Assembly: GCA_903907865.1 (NCBI GenBank)
Contig: CAIVPR010000041.1
Coordinates: forward strand, 1-64,000
Direction of reading: 5' to 3'
Origin: an uncultured Acidobacteriia bacterium
GTDB taxonomy: Bacteria; Acidobacteriota; Terriglobia; Bryobacterales; Bryobacteraceae
Length of the DNA: 64,000 nucleotides
The translations under genes and the position numbers were made by a program. The notes under the pieces are model-generated. The model was not told where the DNA came from. It made no database searches and was given only the letters and a program-made list of their open reading frames with translations. Positions 19,427 to 28,240 of this stretch are shown piece by piece (position 1 is the first letter of the stretch; every line of letters begins with the position of its first letter).

Positions 19427-20857
19427 ATGAAGATTCCGCAAACAACAAGACCATTCCTAATGGCCGCCTTGGCCATCGCCACGGCCGCGACCCAAAACGC
19501 CCAGCAGCCAGCCCGCGCACCTTTGCCCGCACTGCCGGCAGCGATGAGCCTGCCCAAGCCCGCCCCGGCTACGGACGCTCCCTATGCGCCCCAGCCGATC
19601 GTGGCAGGCGGGATTGTGGTGCCGCTGTTTCCGGCAGGATCGCCCTATCTGAAGGCCGAGAAGGTCCGTGATGCCGAGCAATACAACATGAGCCAGGCGG
19701 TGCCAGGCCGGATCAGCAGTATCGTGAACATCCACAACCCGTCAATCGAGGTCCATCTGGTGGAGAAGGCGATCAACACCGGATCGGCTGTGATCGTGGT
19801 GGCGGGCGGCGGGCACAACACGCTGAACGTCGGCGGAGAGGCCGCCGACTTCGTGCCCTTTTTCTACAACTACGGCATCAATACGGTGATCCTGCGCAAC
19901 CGCTTGCGGCGCGACGGGTATAACCCTCTGACCGACGCCGTCTACGACGCGCAGCAGGCAGTGCGGATGGTCCGAGCCTATGCCAAGGAATGGAATCTCG
20001 ATCCGGCGCGCATCGGGATCATGGGCTTTTCCGCCGGTGCGGAGCTTGCGACCCCCGCTGCGGTCCTGTTCGAGGATTGGGACAAGAAGAACAGCGACCC
20101 CTCGGACCCGCTGGCCGGGATCTCGTCCCGGCCCGACTTCGTGGGCGTGATCTACCCCGGTCCCACCCCCTTCGCGCGCAACCGGACGGCCCCGCCGATT
20201 CCCCGCAACGTGCCGCCGGCGTTCGTCGTGTGCGGCGGGTCGGGCGACCGCGTCCATGCGGTGTGGGCGATGGAATATTACTCGGCGATGTTGAACGTTG
20301 GGGTGCCGAACGTTGAGATGCACATTTACGGGAACGGGCGGCACCCGGGCGATCCTCTGCCCGACGGGAGCCGGATGAGTGGAGGCCTGACGGACCGGGG
20401 CGCGATTCCTTACGGGACTTGGCAGTACCGCTTCATCGACTGGTTCCGCGATCTGGGCTTCCTGCAGAAGCCGGGCGTTGAGACCAAAGCGGCGAAGGAT
20501 ATCGCGGTCTACGTGACGCAGCCCCTGCCGGGGAACGGTCCCGGTGGACGGGGCGGCGGCGCGGGACGCGGTGGTCCGGGCGGCCCTCCGCCCGCTGCGG
20601 GTGCGCCTCCGGCCCCGGTCAAAATAGCGAACGGCAGGGAACCGAGCAACACGCGCGCGCTCGGTTCCCTGAACAAGCGCTCCCTCGCGGTCCCAGCTTT
20701 GCGGAATCAACATGTTGCCGAGCCGCGACCGCGAGGGAGCGTTTATTCTAGTCACGCCGAGCGTTTACCCAGCGGGTGTCAAACGCCCCATTACCCCAGG
20801 CACTTCAGGATGTTCGAGGCCAAGGTCTTGACGTTTGGCTGGCCCAGCATCGTGTAG
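19427..20857 (+). CDS. secreted alpha/beta hydrolase (esterase) with extended C-terminus
   Basis: ATG 19427 starts a signal peptide (PFLMAALAIATAATQNA) and a Pro/Ala-rich linker. The alpha/beta-hydrolase core follows: VIVVAGGGHN as the oxyanion region, GIMGFSAGAELATPAA with the GxSxG nucleophile, and a late GNGRHPGDP as a candidate catalytic His. It resembles acetyl-xylan or carbohydrate esterases of the BD-FAE type. After the core, a Gly/Arg/Pro tail looks like a normal terminus, yet translation runs on for about 75 residues through two inverted repeats and 67 bp into the convergent NRPS gene. The tail is probably an artefact of repeat insertion over the original stop. Confidence 0.8.
   Translation: MKIPQTTRPFLMAALAIATAATQNAQQPARAPLPALPAAMSLPKPAPATDAPYAPQPIVAGGIVVPLFPAGSPYLKAEKVRDAEQYNMSQAVPGRISSIVNIHNPSIEVHLVEKAINTGSAVIVVAGGGHNTLNVGGEAADFVPFFYNYGINTVILRNRLRRDGYNPLTDAVYDAQQAVRMVRAYAKEWNLDPARIGIMGFSAGAELATPAAVLFEDWDKKNSDPSDPLAGISSRPDFVGVIYPGPTPFARNRTAPPIPRNVPPAFVVCGGSGDRVHAVWAMEYYSAMLNVGVPNVEMHIYGNGRHPGDPLPDGSRMSGGLTDRGAIPYGTWQYRFIDWFRDLGFLQKPGVETKAAKDIAVYVTQPLPGNGPGGRGGGAGRGGPGGPPPAAGAPPAPVKIANGREPSNTRALGSLNKRSLAVPALRNQHVAEPRPRGSVYSSHAERLPSGCQTPHYPRHFRMFEAKVLTFGWPSIV
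20635..20671. repeat. 13-bp inverted repeat (hairpin 1)
   Basis: CAGGGAACCGAGC at 20635-20647 pairs perfectly with GCTCGGTTCCCTG at 20659-20671, with an 11-nt loop. It lies between the Gly-rich tail of the esterase and a second, longer inverted repeat. It may be a transcription-terminating or RNA-stabilising structure, or part of a dispersed palindromic element. No T-run follows immediately. Confidence 0.6.
20678..20741. repeat. 15-bp inverted repeat (hairpin 2), dispersed repeat family
   Basis: CGCTCCCTCGCGGTC at 20678-20692 pairs with GACCGCGAGGGAGCG at 20727-20741. The right arm is followed by TTTATTCT, which would suit a rightward terminator. The right arm also includes a 17-nt word identical to 129-145. 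A diverged copy, GAACAAG then CTCCCTTGCGGTC, is at 32166-32188. The repetition suggests a REP-like family rather than a one-off terminator. Confidence 0.55.
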
Positions 20858-23800
20858 TGCGTGCCCGGAACTTCCACGCTCACTACCTTTGCCGCCACCG
20901 CTCCCCATCCCAGCATGGGATCCGGCAATTCGGTCGCGGCCCGCTGGCCGGCCCGGAACACCCGTACCGTACCTCCGAAGCCGGGCGGGTTGTACCGCAT
21001 GGCTAGCGAATAGTTGTGGTCCTTCAGCCCGACTTCGGCGTTGTCCTCGGCTCCCACTTCCCGCCGGGCCTCCCGCTGGGACTTCTCGAAGTTCAGCCAG
21101 TGCAGTTTCTCGGCTGCAAATTCGAGCTTCCCGCCCAGGTCCAGCGACCAGAAATGGCGTGCCAGCCGGAGCATTTTCTGGGTCTTGGTGGGATTGTCCG
21201 CCGCCGGGTTCCAGCCGTCCAATGTCACCGTTGTCGCCACCTCCAGCCCTGCCTTCTCGCAGACCGCTGAGCAATGGTACGCCAGAATCCCGCCCATGGA
21301 ATGCCCCAGAAAGTAGTAGGGGCCGGCGGGTTGAAACTGACGGATGTGGCCCAGGTAGTATTCGGCCATTTCCTCCAAGGACGACGGTCGGAAGTCGTCC
21401 GGGCATTGCACCCCGATTATGGTGTGGCCATTCAGCTCTTTTGCCAGATCGTTGTACCAGTGGGTTTGTCCGCCAGCACCGTGAAAGAGGAAAAGCGTCT
21501 TCGCCGACCCCCCTGCCTGGAGACTCACCAGACACTGTGGAAGATTGGAAAGCGCGTTACCCTGGATCCTCGCAGCCAATTGGCGGACCGTGGGTGCACG
21601 GTTCAAGTCGCCAAAAAAAAGGCGCACCCCCATTGTCTTTTCCACTTGGACCAACATGCGGAGAGCCAGCAGCGAATAGCCTCCCAGGTGGAAGAAGTTG
21701 TCGTCCACGCCGAGGTGGGCCTTTTGGAAAATGGCTTCCCACAGTGTCAGCAGACGCTGCTCCCATTCTGTCTGCGGAACCGCGACCGGCCTTGCCCGCG
21801 AGGAGTCTGTGTTCAACGGGAACCGGGAGAGTTCCTCGACATCAACCTTGCCGTTGCGCGTCAGCGGAAATGCAGGCGTCAGCAAAACAAAGCTGGGGAG
21901 CATCCAGGCGGGCAGCGACTGCGCCAACCACTTCCGGATCTCGTCCGAGCCCACCGCGGAACCCGTCCGCGTGATCACAAACAGAACCAGAATGTCGCCA
22001 TTGCGCACATGGGCCGAGGCACCGCGGATCGCCGGGTGCGATTCGGCGGCCTGTTCAAGCTCCGTCGGATCGAGCCGGTATCCGTGGAACTTCACCCTGC
22101 GGTCGGTGCGGCCCAGGAACTCGAGGTGCCCGTCACCGCGCAACCTCACACGGTCGCCGGTCTTGTACATCACCTTGTCCGGAGTTTGGACGTCCGGCAG
22201 AAAGCAGGTCCGGTTCAGGTCCGGAGCGTTGAGGTAGCCAAGGGCAACTCCCTCGCCGCCAATGAACAACTCGCCGGCCGCCTCAAGCGGGAGCACGCCG
22301 AGGCCCTCATCCAGGACATAAACGTTGACATTTTCGATTGGGCCGCCGATCGGAACGTCCCAGAGATCGCTGCCGTTGTCCTTGTGGCTCCCAGGATCGA
22401 ATAGCGTGGCCGTTACCGTGGCCTCCGTTGGTCCGTAGGTGTTGAGCCATCGAACCGAGGCGGTTCCCGGCAGTGCCCTCCACGTTTGAAAGACGGGCGG
22501 CGACACCCGCTCCCCTCCCACCACGAGCAGTCGGACGGACGGGGGCAGTCTTTCGCCCGAAACCTGCAGGCCCTGGACCAACTCGTGCCAGAAGGCTGTG
22601 GGCAGGTCCAGGATGGTGCATCTCCACCTGCTTGCGAAGTCAAGGAATTCACGGGTCGACGACACGGTGCAGTCGTCGCGCAGTACAACCGTCGCTCCGC
22701 ACCAGAGCGCGGGGAAGATTTCCTCCACGGCGATATCGAAGGTGAGGGCGGAGGCTTGCAACACCCGGTCCTCGCTTGTCAATCCGAATGCGCGACCGAT
22801 GGCGCTGCACAAGTTTGTGACCCCGCGGTGTGGAATCACAACGCCTTTCGGCTTGCCACTGGAGCCCGACGTGTAGAGTACATACGCGGCTTGCCCACCA
22901 TCCACTTGTGCCGCGCCTGCGGCAACCGGCTCCAAGTCCTCAGGGAGACGATCGCGAACAAGAACCGCCTGGGAGTCCGAAACGATATGGTCCCGCCGGT
23001 TGGGGGGATCGCCCGGATTGATCGGCAGCCATGCGCAACCGGCCTTCCAGACTCCCAGGAACGCGACGATCAAATCGGTTGAGCGCTCGATTGTGATCCC
23101 GACTACAGAACCTGCGGGAATACCTTTGGTGGCAATCCAATGGGCGAGGGAATCGCTGCGCCTATCCAAGTCAATATAGGAAAGGCTGCCGTTGGAATCG
23201 GCGACGGCCACCTGGTCCGGCGTCTGTCTGCTCCACGCCCGGACCGCAGCCAAGACTCCGCCGTGGGAGGGTGGCGGTGCCGGGTTCAGGATCACCGAAG
23301 GCTCAAAGAATGCCAATCCAGCAATTGTGCGGTCCGCGGATTCCGGCAGTAGCCCGGTCAGCCGCAGGAAGTCGGCCAGGAACCGGGACATGGCCTGGTC
23401 CGCGTATTCACCCCTTTGGTATTCCAAGGTGACAGCCAATTCCGCTCCCGCTTGCACGGAGAGATTGAGGAATTCGGTCTGTTCGTGCAGTTCCACCGTC
23501 CAGCCAGGGGATTGCGGCCTTTCGCGGTCCTCAAATGCCAAGTAGGCGTGGAAGATGCGGGTCCCCGGCGGGAGGCCAACCATGCGCATGACTTCCTCCA
23601 GCGGAGTCGTCTCGTAGTCCCGCAGTTGCCGTTGCGCCTGGGCAAGCTCTGCCAGCAGTACCCGAAGCGGTTTCGAGGAGCCAACAGCGCACCGCATGGG
23701 TACGGTGTTCATCAGCAGGCCGACCATATTGGAGGTGTCAACCTCCCTGCTGGAATACCGACACGCCCGCACCGCTCCGATCACCACATCTTCCCGCCCG

Positions 23801-24591
23801 AGATACCTAGCAAGGAGGATCGACCAAGCGGCTTGGACGACATTGTTCAGTGAGCATCCGCAGGCGGCGGCCAACCCCCGCAATGCCGACGTTGCCGCGG
23901 CGGGGACAACGGCATGGATGATACCTTGGGCTATCTCCGAAGGCACCGGCGGTTTTGGTAGAGGCAGGTCCGCCGCCGTGTCCATATTGGCCAGTTGACC
24001 GGACCAGTATCCTGCACTGCCGGAGAAAACCTGCCCGCCGAGCCAGTCCAAATAGTCCGAGTATTGCCGATGGGCGGCTGGCAGCAGCTCCGGCCTAGGA
24101 TTGTCGGACTCGCAGAGCCGGAATAGCTCCGCCAGCACGATTTCGTGGGCACGGCCGTCCATGATGGCGTGATGGAAGGTTAGGACCACGATGGTCCCGC
24201 CCGCTGGCTGGAAAATCGATGCCCGGACTAGGGGGGATTCGCTCAGATCCAAGCCATTCGCCCGGTCTTGGCGCAGGAAGTCCATCAACTCTTTCTCGCC
24301 GACCCATTCATGGACGGAGCAGAGGATTGCCACCGAATCCGCTATGGATTGCAAAGGCTCGCCATCGTCGCTCCAGTGGAACCGCAGCCGGAGGGCATCG
24401 TGGCGGGCAGCCAAGATTGTGAGGGACGTCCGGATCTTGTCGCTTTGGAGCTTTGCCGTCGACCTGCAGACCAGTTGCTGTAGGTAGGTTCCGGCCCGTT
24501 GACCGTGGTACGTCTGGGAAACCATGCTGCGCTGCATGGCGGAGAGTGGCCAGATTTTGCGAGACCCGGAGCCGTCGATAGGCACGCGCAC
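20791..24591 (-). CDS. single-module nonribosomal peptide synthetase, C-A-T-TE
   Basis: The 1266 residues hold four domains. The condensation domain (about 12-430) has intact HHAIMDG (140-146). The adenylation domain (about 445-920) has TSGSSGKPKG (574-583), NTYGPTE, YKTGD, the GRTDRRVKFHGYRL hinge and K915 in RNGKVD. The carrier has Ser973 in LGGYSLL, and the thioesterase has GHSMG (Ser1098) and GTHYTM. All catalytic residues look intact. My alignment by eye gives the specificity code D-I-E-D-V-G-T-V-T-K; the acidic residues at two pocket positions hint at a polar or basic substrate, without certainty. No MbtH, PPTase, tailoring or export gene is adjacent. Start GTG 24591, with an alternative GTG at 24585. 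Confidence 0.93.
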   Translation of the reverse strand: MRVPIDGSGSRKIWPLSAMQRSMVSQTYHGQRAGTYLQQLVCRSTAKLQSDKIRTSLTILAARHDALRLRFHWSDDGEPLQSIADSVAILCSVHEWVGEKELMDFLRQDRANGLDLSESPLVRASIFQPAGGTIVVLTFHHAIMDGRAHEIVLAELFRLCESDNPRPELLPAAHRQYSDYLDWLGGQVFSGSAGYWSGQLANMDTAADLPLPKPPVPSEIAQGIIHAVVPAAATSALRGLAAACGCSLNNVVQAAWSILLARYLGREDVVIGAVRACRYSSREVDTSNMVGLLMNTVPMRCAVGSSKPLRVLLAELAQAQRQLRDYETTPLEEVMRMVGLPPGTRIFHAYLAFEDRERPQSPGWTVELHEQTEFLNLSVQAGAELAVTLEYQRGEYADQAMSRFLADFLRLTGLLPESADRTIAGLAFFEPSVILNPAPPPSHGGVLAAVRAWSRQTPDQVAVADSNGSLSYIDLDRRSDSLAHWIATKGIPAGSVVGITIERSTDLIVAFLGVWKAGCAWLPINPGDPPNRRDHIVSDSQAVLVRDRLPEDLEPVAAGAAQVDGGQAAYVLYTSGSSGKPKGVVIPHRGVTNLCSAIGRAFGLTSEDRVLQASALTFDIAVEEIFPALWCGATVVLRDDCTVSSTREFLDFASRWRCTILDLPTAFWHELVQGLQVSGERLPPSVRLLVVGGERVSPPVFQTWRALPGTASVRWLNTYGPTEATVTATLFDPGSHKDNGSDLWDVPIGGPIENVNVYVLDEGLGVLPLEAAGELFIGGEGVALGYLNAPDLNRTCFLPDVQTPDKVMYKTGDRVRLRGDGHLEFLGRTDRRVKFHGYRLDPTELEQAAESHPAIRGASAHVRNGDILVLFVITRTGSAVGSDEIRKWLAQSLPAWMLPSFVLLTPAFPLTRNGKVDVEELSRFPLNTDSSRARPVAVPQTEWEQRLLTLWEAIFQKAHLGVDDNFFHLGGYSLLALRMLVQVEKTMGVRLFFGDLNRAPTVRQLAARIQGNALSNLPQCLVSLQAGGSAKTLFLFHGAGGQTHWYNDLAKELNGHTIIGVQCPDDFRPSSLEEMAEYYLGHIRQFQPAGPYYFLGHSMGGILAYHCSAVCEKAGLEVATTVTLDGWNPAADNPTKTQKMLRLARHFWSLDLGGKLEFAAEKLHWLNFEKSQREARREVGAEDNAEVGLKDHNYSLAMRYNPPGFGGTVRVFRAGQRAATELPDPMLGWGAVAAKVVSVEVPGTHYTMLGQPNVKTLASNILKCLG

Positions 24592-24598
24592 TAGTTTG

Positions 24599-24615
24599 AT
24601 TCTAGCAATTTGCTA
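24599..24615 (-). promoter_or_regulatory. NRPS -10 box overlapping a palindrome
   Basis: On the minus strand TGC-TAGAAT (extended -10; hexamer 24599-24604) ends 7 nt before GTG 24591. TAGCAA at 24603-24608 and TTGCTA at 24610-24615 form a 6-bp palindrome overlapping it, well placed for a repressor. No Shine-Dalgarno sequence is present, so the mRNA may be leaderless. Confidence 0.45.
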
Positions 24616-24661
24616 TTATGCATTCCTAATATGGGACTGGCAATCCGAGGGCCGGTCGAGG

Positions 24662-26983
24662 CTACCGCTGCACCGCGAACACCGTCAGCGCCGAGTCATT
24701 CGCAATCGCCACATACTGCTTGCCGTCAATCGCGTACGAGATCGGTGACGCCCGGATCTCCGACCCCGTCCAGTACTTCCACAGCAGCTTGCCGGTCCGC
24801 GAATCGAGCGCCAACAAGTACCCTTCCTTCGACGCCGAGAACAACACCCCGCCCGCCGTGCCCAGCACGCCCGCCGACGCCGATCCGTACTTCAACTCGT
24901 ATTTCCATTTCACGTCGCCCGTGAACGGGTCGATGGCCGTGACCACGCCCTTGCCGCCCACCGACTCGTCTGCTTGGTCGCCGGTGCCGGTGTACGGAAG
25001 GCCGGGGACGGGCGTCTTCGTCACATTCTTATAGGTCGCGCAGGAATCGCGCGCGCCTATGTAGAGAAGCTTCGTCGCCGGGTCGTAGGAGGGTGAATCC
25101 CAGTTGGTGCCGCCGGTGGCGTCCGGGCACACGTAGTTGCCTTCGGGCGTGGGGTCGGTGCCGGGGATCACGATGGGGCGGCCGTTGGCGTCCAGGCCCT
25201 TGGCCCACGTCTGGCGTGTAAACGGTTTACCCAGCAGGAACTTGCCGGTTTCGCGGTCGAGCAGGTAGTAGAATCCGTTGCGGTCGGCATGCAGCATCAG
25301 TTTGCGCATTTTGCCCTGATAGGGGGCGTCGATGAGGACCGGTGTCTCGCTCGAATCCCAGTCGTGGGTGTCGTGCGGAGTGAACTGGAAGTACCACTTC
25401 ATCTTGCCGGTGGCGGGGTCGAGGGCCAGCATGGAATCGGAATAGAGGTTGTCGCCCGCGCGAGGGGTGCCGTCGTAGTCGGGCGACGGGTTGCCTGTGC
25501 CCCAGAAGATGGTGTCGGTTTCGGGGTCGTACGTGCCTGTCATCCAAGTGGGGGCGCCGCCGAAGTCGGCTGAATTGCCTGCCCAGGTGTCGCGCGCCGG
25601 ATCGCCCTTCTGGGGCAGGGTGTTGACGCGCCACAGCCGCTTGCCGGTCTTGGCGTCGTAGGCGTCGAGGTAGCCGTAGAGCGCGCACTCGCCCGCGGTC
25701 ACGCCGATGATGATCTTGTCGCCGACAACCAGCGGCGCGTGGGTGATGGAGAAGCCTTTCTTATAGTCGTCCACTGCGACGTCGAAAACCACCCGGCCCG
25801 ACTTGGCGTCGAGGGCCACCAAGTGGGCGTCCAGCGTGCCGAGGTAGAGCCTGTCGCCGAGGATCGCGAACCCGCGGTTTGTGGAAACCGTGCAGTTGGC
25901 GTGGTATTCGGGCAGCGGTCGGCGGTAGCGCCAGACCGGAGCGCCGGTCTTGGCGTCGAGCGCGGCGGCGTTGTCGCGGGGTCCGGTGACGAACATCAAG
26001 CCGTTGACGACGATCGGGGTCACCTCCACGTTCGGACCGCCGAATTGGAAGGTCCACTGTGCCGCGAGCTTGGCCACGTTCGCAGGGGTGATCGACTTCA
26101 GGGCGCTGAAGTGGGTGCCCTGCAGGTCGCCCCAGTAGTGGAGCCAGTTATGCGGCTCGGCGGCCGTGTTCTTGAGGCGGTCCCACGTGATGTTGAAGTC
26201 GGCGGCGGGCTTCCAGACGGAGAGGTCGGACTGGACGCCTTCGGGCTTCTTGAGGAAGGCGACGACGTCGTCGATCTGTGCCGCCGATAGCTGCGATTTC
26301 GGCATCAGTGTTTTCAGGTCTTGGCGGGCGGTGAGCGCGGATTTGGAGAGGAGGTAGAGCTTTTCGTCGCGGTCCCGCAGTTGGAGGTTGAAGGTGTCCT
26401 CGTTGACGATGGCACCGCGCACGGTCTTGCCCTCGGCGGTTTTCACCTCGGCGCCCTTGTTTCCACCGCGTGGGTTCTGTCCGGGCTGCAAAATCTGCTG
26501 TTTCAGGGCTTGGACGGAGCGCTGGCCGCCGATAGCGGTCAGGTCGGGGCCGAAACTGCGCCCGACGCCGTGGACCGCATGGCAACCCGAACATCCGCCC
26601 GCACCGAAGAAGGTCTCGCGGCCCGTGGCGGCGTTGCCGGTGACGCGGTCGTCGCCCGCGCCCCGGTTCAAGGAGAGCAGCCATTCGGCGATCAGCGCGG
26701 GCTGGTTGCCGTCGAGCGGAAATGCCGGCATGCCGGTGCCGGGGACGCCGTCGTGGATGTTTTTCGCGATTTCCGTCGCCGAACCGCCATGGCGGAACGT
26801 GCCGGATGTGAGGTCGGGTCCGCGCGCGCCCTTGGCGTCCGCCCCGTGGCAAGTCGGGCAGTGGGCGAGGAACAGTTTTTGTCCCTCCTGGAGGTCGGCG
26901 GGGCTAAAGTTGTGCGGCGTTTGTGCCGATAGAGTCCCCGAGAGAGTGAATGAGGCGAGCAGGAGCAGTGTGGCGGATCGCAT
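24662..26983 (-). CDS. periplasmic PQQ-dependent quinohemoprotein dehydrogenase
   Basis: A signal peptide (RSATLLLLASFTLSGTLSAQ) precedes two c-type haem motifs, CPTCH (42-46) and CSGCH (131-135). From about residue 260 there is a long beta-propeller of the PQQ alcohol/glucose dehydrogenase type, with repeated ALDAKTG-, DAYDAKTGKRLW- and LDPATGKMKWYFQ-like blades. Fusing haem domains ahead of the propeller reverses the usual order of quinohaemoprotein alcohol dehydrogenases (haem at the C-terminus). ATG 26983 is preferred to the frame opening at 27034, because it starts the signal peptide. Electrons would pass from substrate through PQQ to haem. It is divergent from a serine hydrolase gene. 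Confidence 0.9.
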   Translation of the reverse strand: MRSATLLLLASFTLSGTLSAQTPHNFSPADLQEGQKLFLAHCPTCHGADAKGARGPDLTSGTFRHGGSATEIAKNIHDGVPGTGMPAFPLDGNQPALIAEWLLSLNRGAGDDRVTGNAATGRETFFGAGGCSGCHAVHGVGRSFGPDLTAIGGQRSVQALKQQILQPGQNPRGGNKGAEVKTAEGKTVRGAIVNEDTFNLQLRDRDEKLYLLSKSALTARQDLKTLMPKSQLSAAQIDDVVAFLKKPEGVQSDLSVWKPAADFNITWDRLKNTAAEPHNWLHYWGDLQGTHFSALKSITPANVAKLAAQWTFQFGGPNVEVTPIVVNGLMFVTGPRDNAAALDAKTGAPVWRYRRPLPEYHANCTVSTNRGFAILGDRLYLGTLDAHLVALDAKSGRVVFDVAVDDYKKGFSITHAPLVVGDKIIIGVTAGECALYGYLDAYDAKTGKRLWRVNTLPQKGDPARDTWAGNSADFGGAPTWMTGTYDPETDTIFWGTGNPSPDYDGTPRAGDNLYSDSMLALDPATGKMKWYFQFTPHDTHDWDSSETPVLIDAPYQGKMRKLMLHADRNGFYYLLDRETGKFLLGKPFTRQTWAKGLDANGRPIVIPGTDPTPEGNYVCPDATGGTNWDSPSYDPATKLLYIGARDSCATYKNVTKTPVPGLPYTGTGDQADESVGGKGVVTAIDPFTGDVKWKYELKYGSASAGVLGTAGGVLFSASKEGYLLALDSRTGKLLWKYWTGSEIRASPISYAIDGKQYVAIANDSALTVFAVQR

Positions 26984-27029
26984 GACAGGTTCCCCATATA
27001 CGATACAGCAAGCGCTTACTTTGGCGGTA

Positions 27030-27035
27030 TACAAT
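27030..27035 (+). promoter_or_regulatory. -10 box 6 nt before the serine hydrolase start
   Basis: TACAAT at 27030-27035 ends 6 nt before GTG 27042. No Shine-Dalgarno sequence and no good -35 element are visible. The position suggests a transcript that starts at or next to the GTG. Confidence 0.45.
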
Positions 27036-27041
27036 CTCTGT

Positions 27042-28238
27042 GTGAAATTGAGATTCGTACTGCTGCTGTTTGCTTGTACCGTGCTGTGGGCTCAGACACC
27101 CGATCCTGCCGCGGCTGGAATGGATGCCGGGCGTTTGGGGCGCATTCCCGCGCGGATGAAGGAGTTCGTCGACGCCGGGAAAGCCGCCGGATTCGTGACT
27201 GTGGTCGCGAGGCACGGGAAACTGGCGGCGCTCGATGCTGTCGGCTACCAGGAGCTGGAGACGAAAACGCCAATGCGGACGGATTCGATCTTCAGGATCG
27301 CGTCGCTGACCAAGCCGATCACCTGCGCCGGGATCATGGTGTTGGCCGACGAGGCCAAGTTGAACGTGATGGACCCGGTGGAGAAGTACCTGCCGGAGTT
27401 CAAGGGGCAGAAGGTGGTGGGGTGCGGCAGCGGCTCGGGGTACGATTGCGCCTCGGTGACGCCCCGGCGTCCGATCAACATTCTGGATCTGATGACGCAC
27501 ACGTCGGGCTTGCCGGGAGCGTTTCCGGCGTCTCGCACCCCGCCGACAACTTTGGCCGAACGGGTTGCGCCTGCCGGGAAGCTGACGCTGTTATTTGAGC
27601 CGGGGAGTGCGTGGAACTACAGCAACGTCGGATTCGCCACACTGGGACGGATCATCGAGGTGGTCTCGAAACAGCCGTACGACAAGTTCATGGCCGAACG
27701 CGTTTTCGCGCCGTTGGGGATGAAGGATACGACGTACTTCGCCGATGACGCAAAGACGTCGCGGATTGCCGCCGTGTACACCGATGACAACGGTACCCTG
27801 AAACGCGCGAGCTCGGTGGAGAACTCGACCGGTCCCCGAATTCCCGCGCCCGAGGGCGGTATCCTCAGCACAGCCGACGACCTGTTGCGCTTCAACCAGA
27901 TGATTCTCAACAAGGGTACGCTCAACGGCAAGCGTGTTCTGTCGATTCCAGCAGCGGAAATGATGGGAACGTCGATGACCGGCGACATCAAGGCGGGCTT
28001 CGCGCCGTTTGCGGGGCACGGGTTGGGCTACGAGGTGGTCCGGGACGCGCGTGGGACGTTCCGCTACAACTCGGTTGGCACCATCGTCAAGGGTGGGGCC
28101 TACCGGACGTACGAATTCATCGATCCAGCGCGGGATCTGGTCGGAATCATCCTGTACCAACGCACCAATGGCGGCGGCGACGTCTCGGACGAGATTAACG
28201 CCTTCATCGCGCTTGCGACGGCAGCCATCGAGAAATAG
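27042..28238 (+). CDS. secreted serine hydrolase of the class C beta-lactamase family
   Basis: GTG 27042 begins a signal peptide (KLRFVLLLFACTVLWAQ). The 398-residue product has the active-site SLTK tetrad (S88-K91), the tyrosine motif in WNYSNVG and a C-terminal region around GHGLGYEVV. That order fits beta-lactamase-related esterases and D-aminopeptidases; a true beta-lactamase role is not implied. The frame is open far upstream, but that part is antisense to the PQQ dehydrogenase. The NHL-repeat gene starts 2 bp after the stop, so the two form an operon. Confidence 0.9.
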   Translation: MKLRFVLLLFACTVLWAQTPDPAAAGMDAGRLGRIPARMKEFVDAGKAAGFVTVVARHGKLAALDAVGYQELETKTPMRTDSIFRIASLTKPITCAGIMVLADEAKLNVMDPVEKYLPEFKGQKVVGCGSGSGYDCASVTPRRPINILDLMTHTSGLPGAFPASRTPPTTLAERVAPAGKLTLLFEPGSAWNYSNVGFATLGRIIEVVSKQPYDKFMAERVFAPLGMKDTTYFADDAKTSRIAAVYTDDNGTLKRASSVENSTGPRIPAPEGGILSTADDLLRFNQMILNKGTLNGKRVLSIPAAEMMGTSMTGDIKAGFAPFAGHGLGYEVVRDARGTFRYNSVGTIVKGGAYRTYEFIDPARDLVGIILYQRTNGGGDVSDEINAFIALATAAIEK

Positions 28239-28240
28239 CC

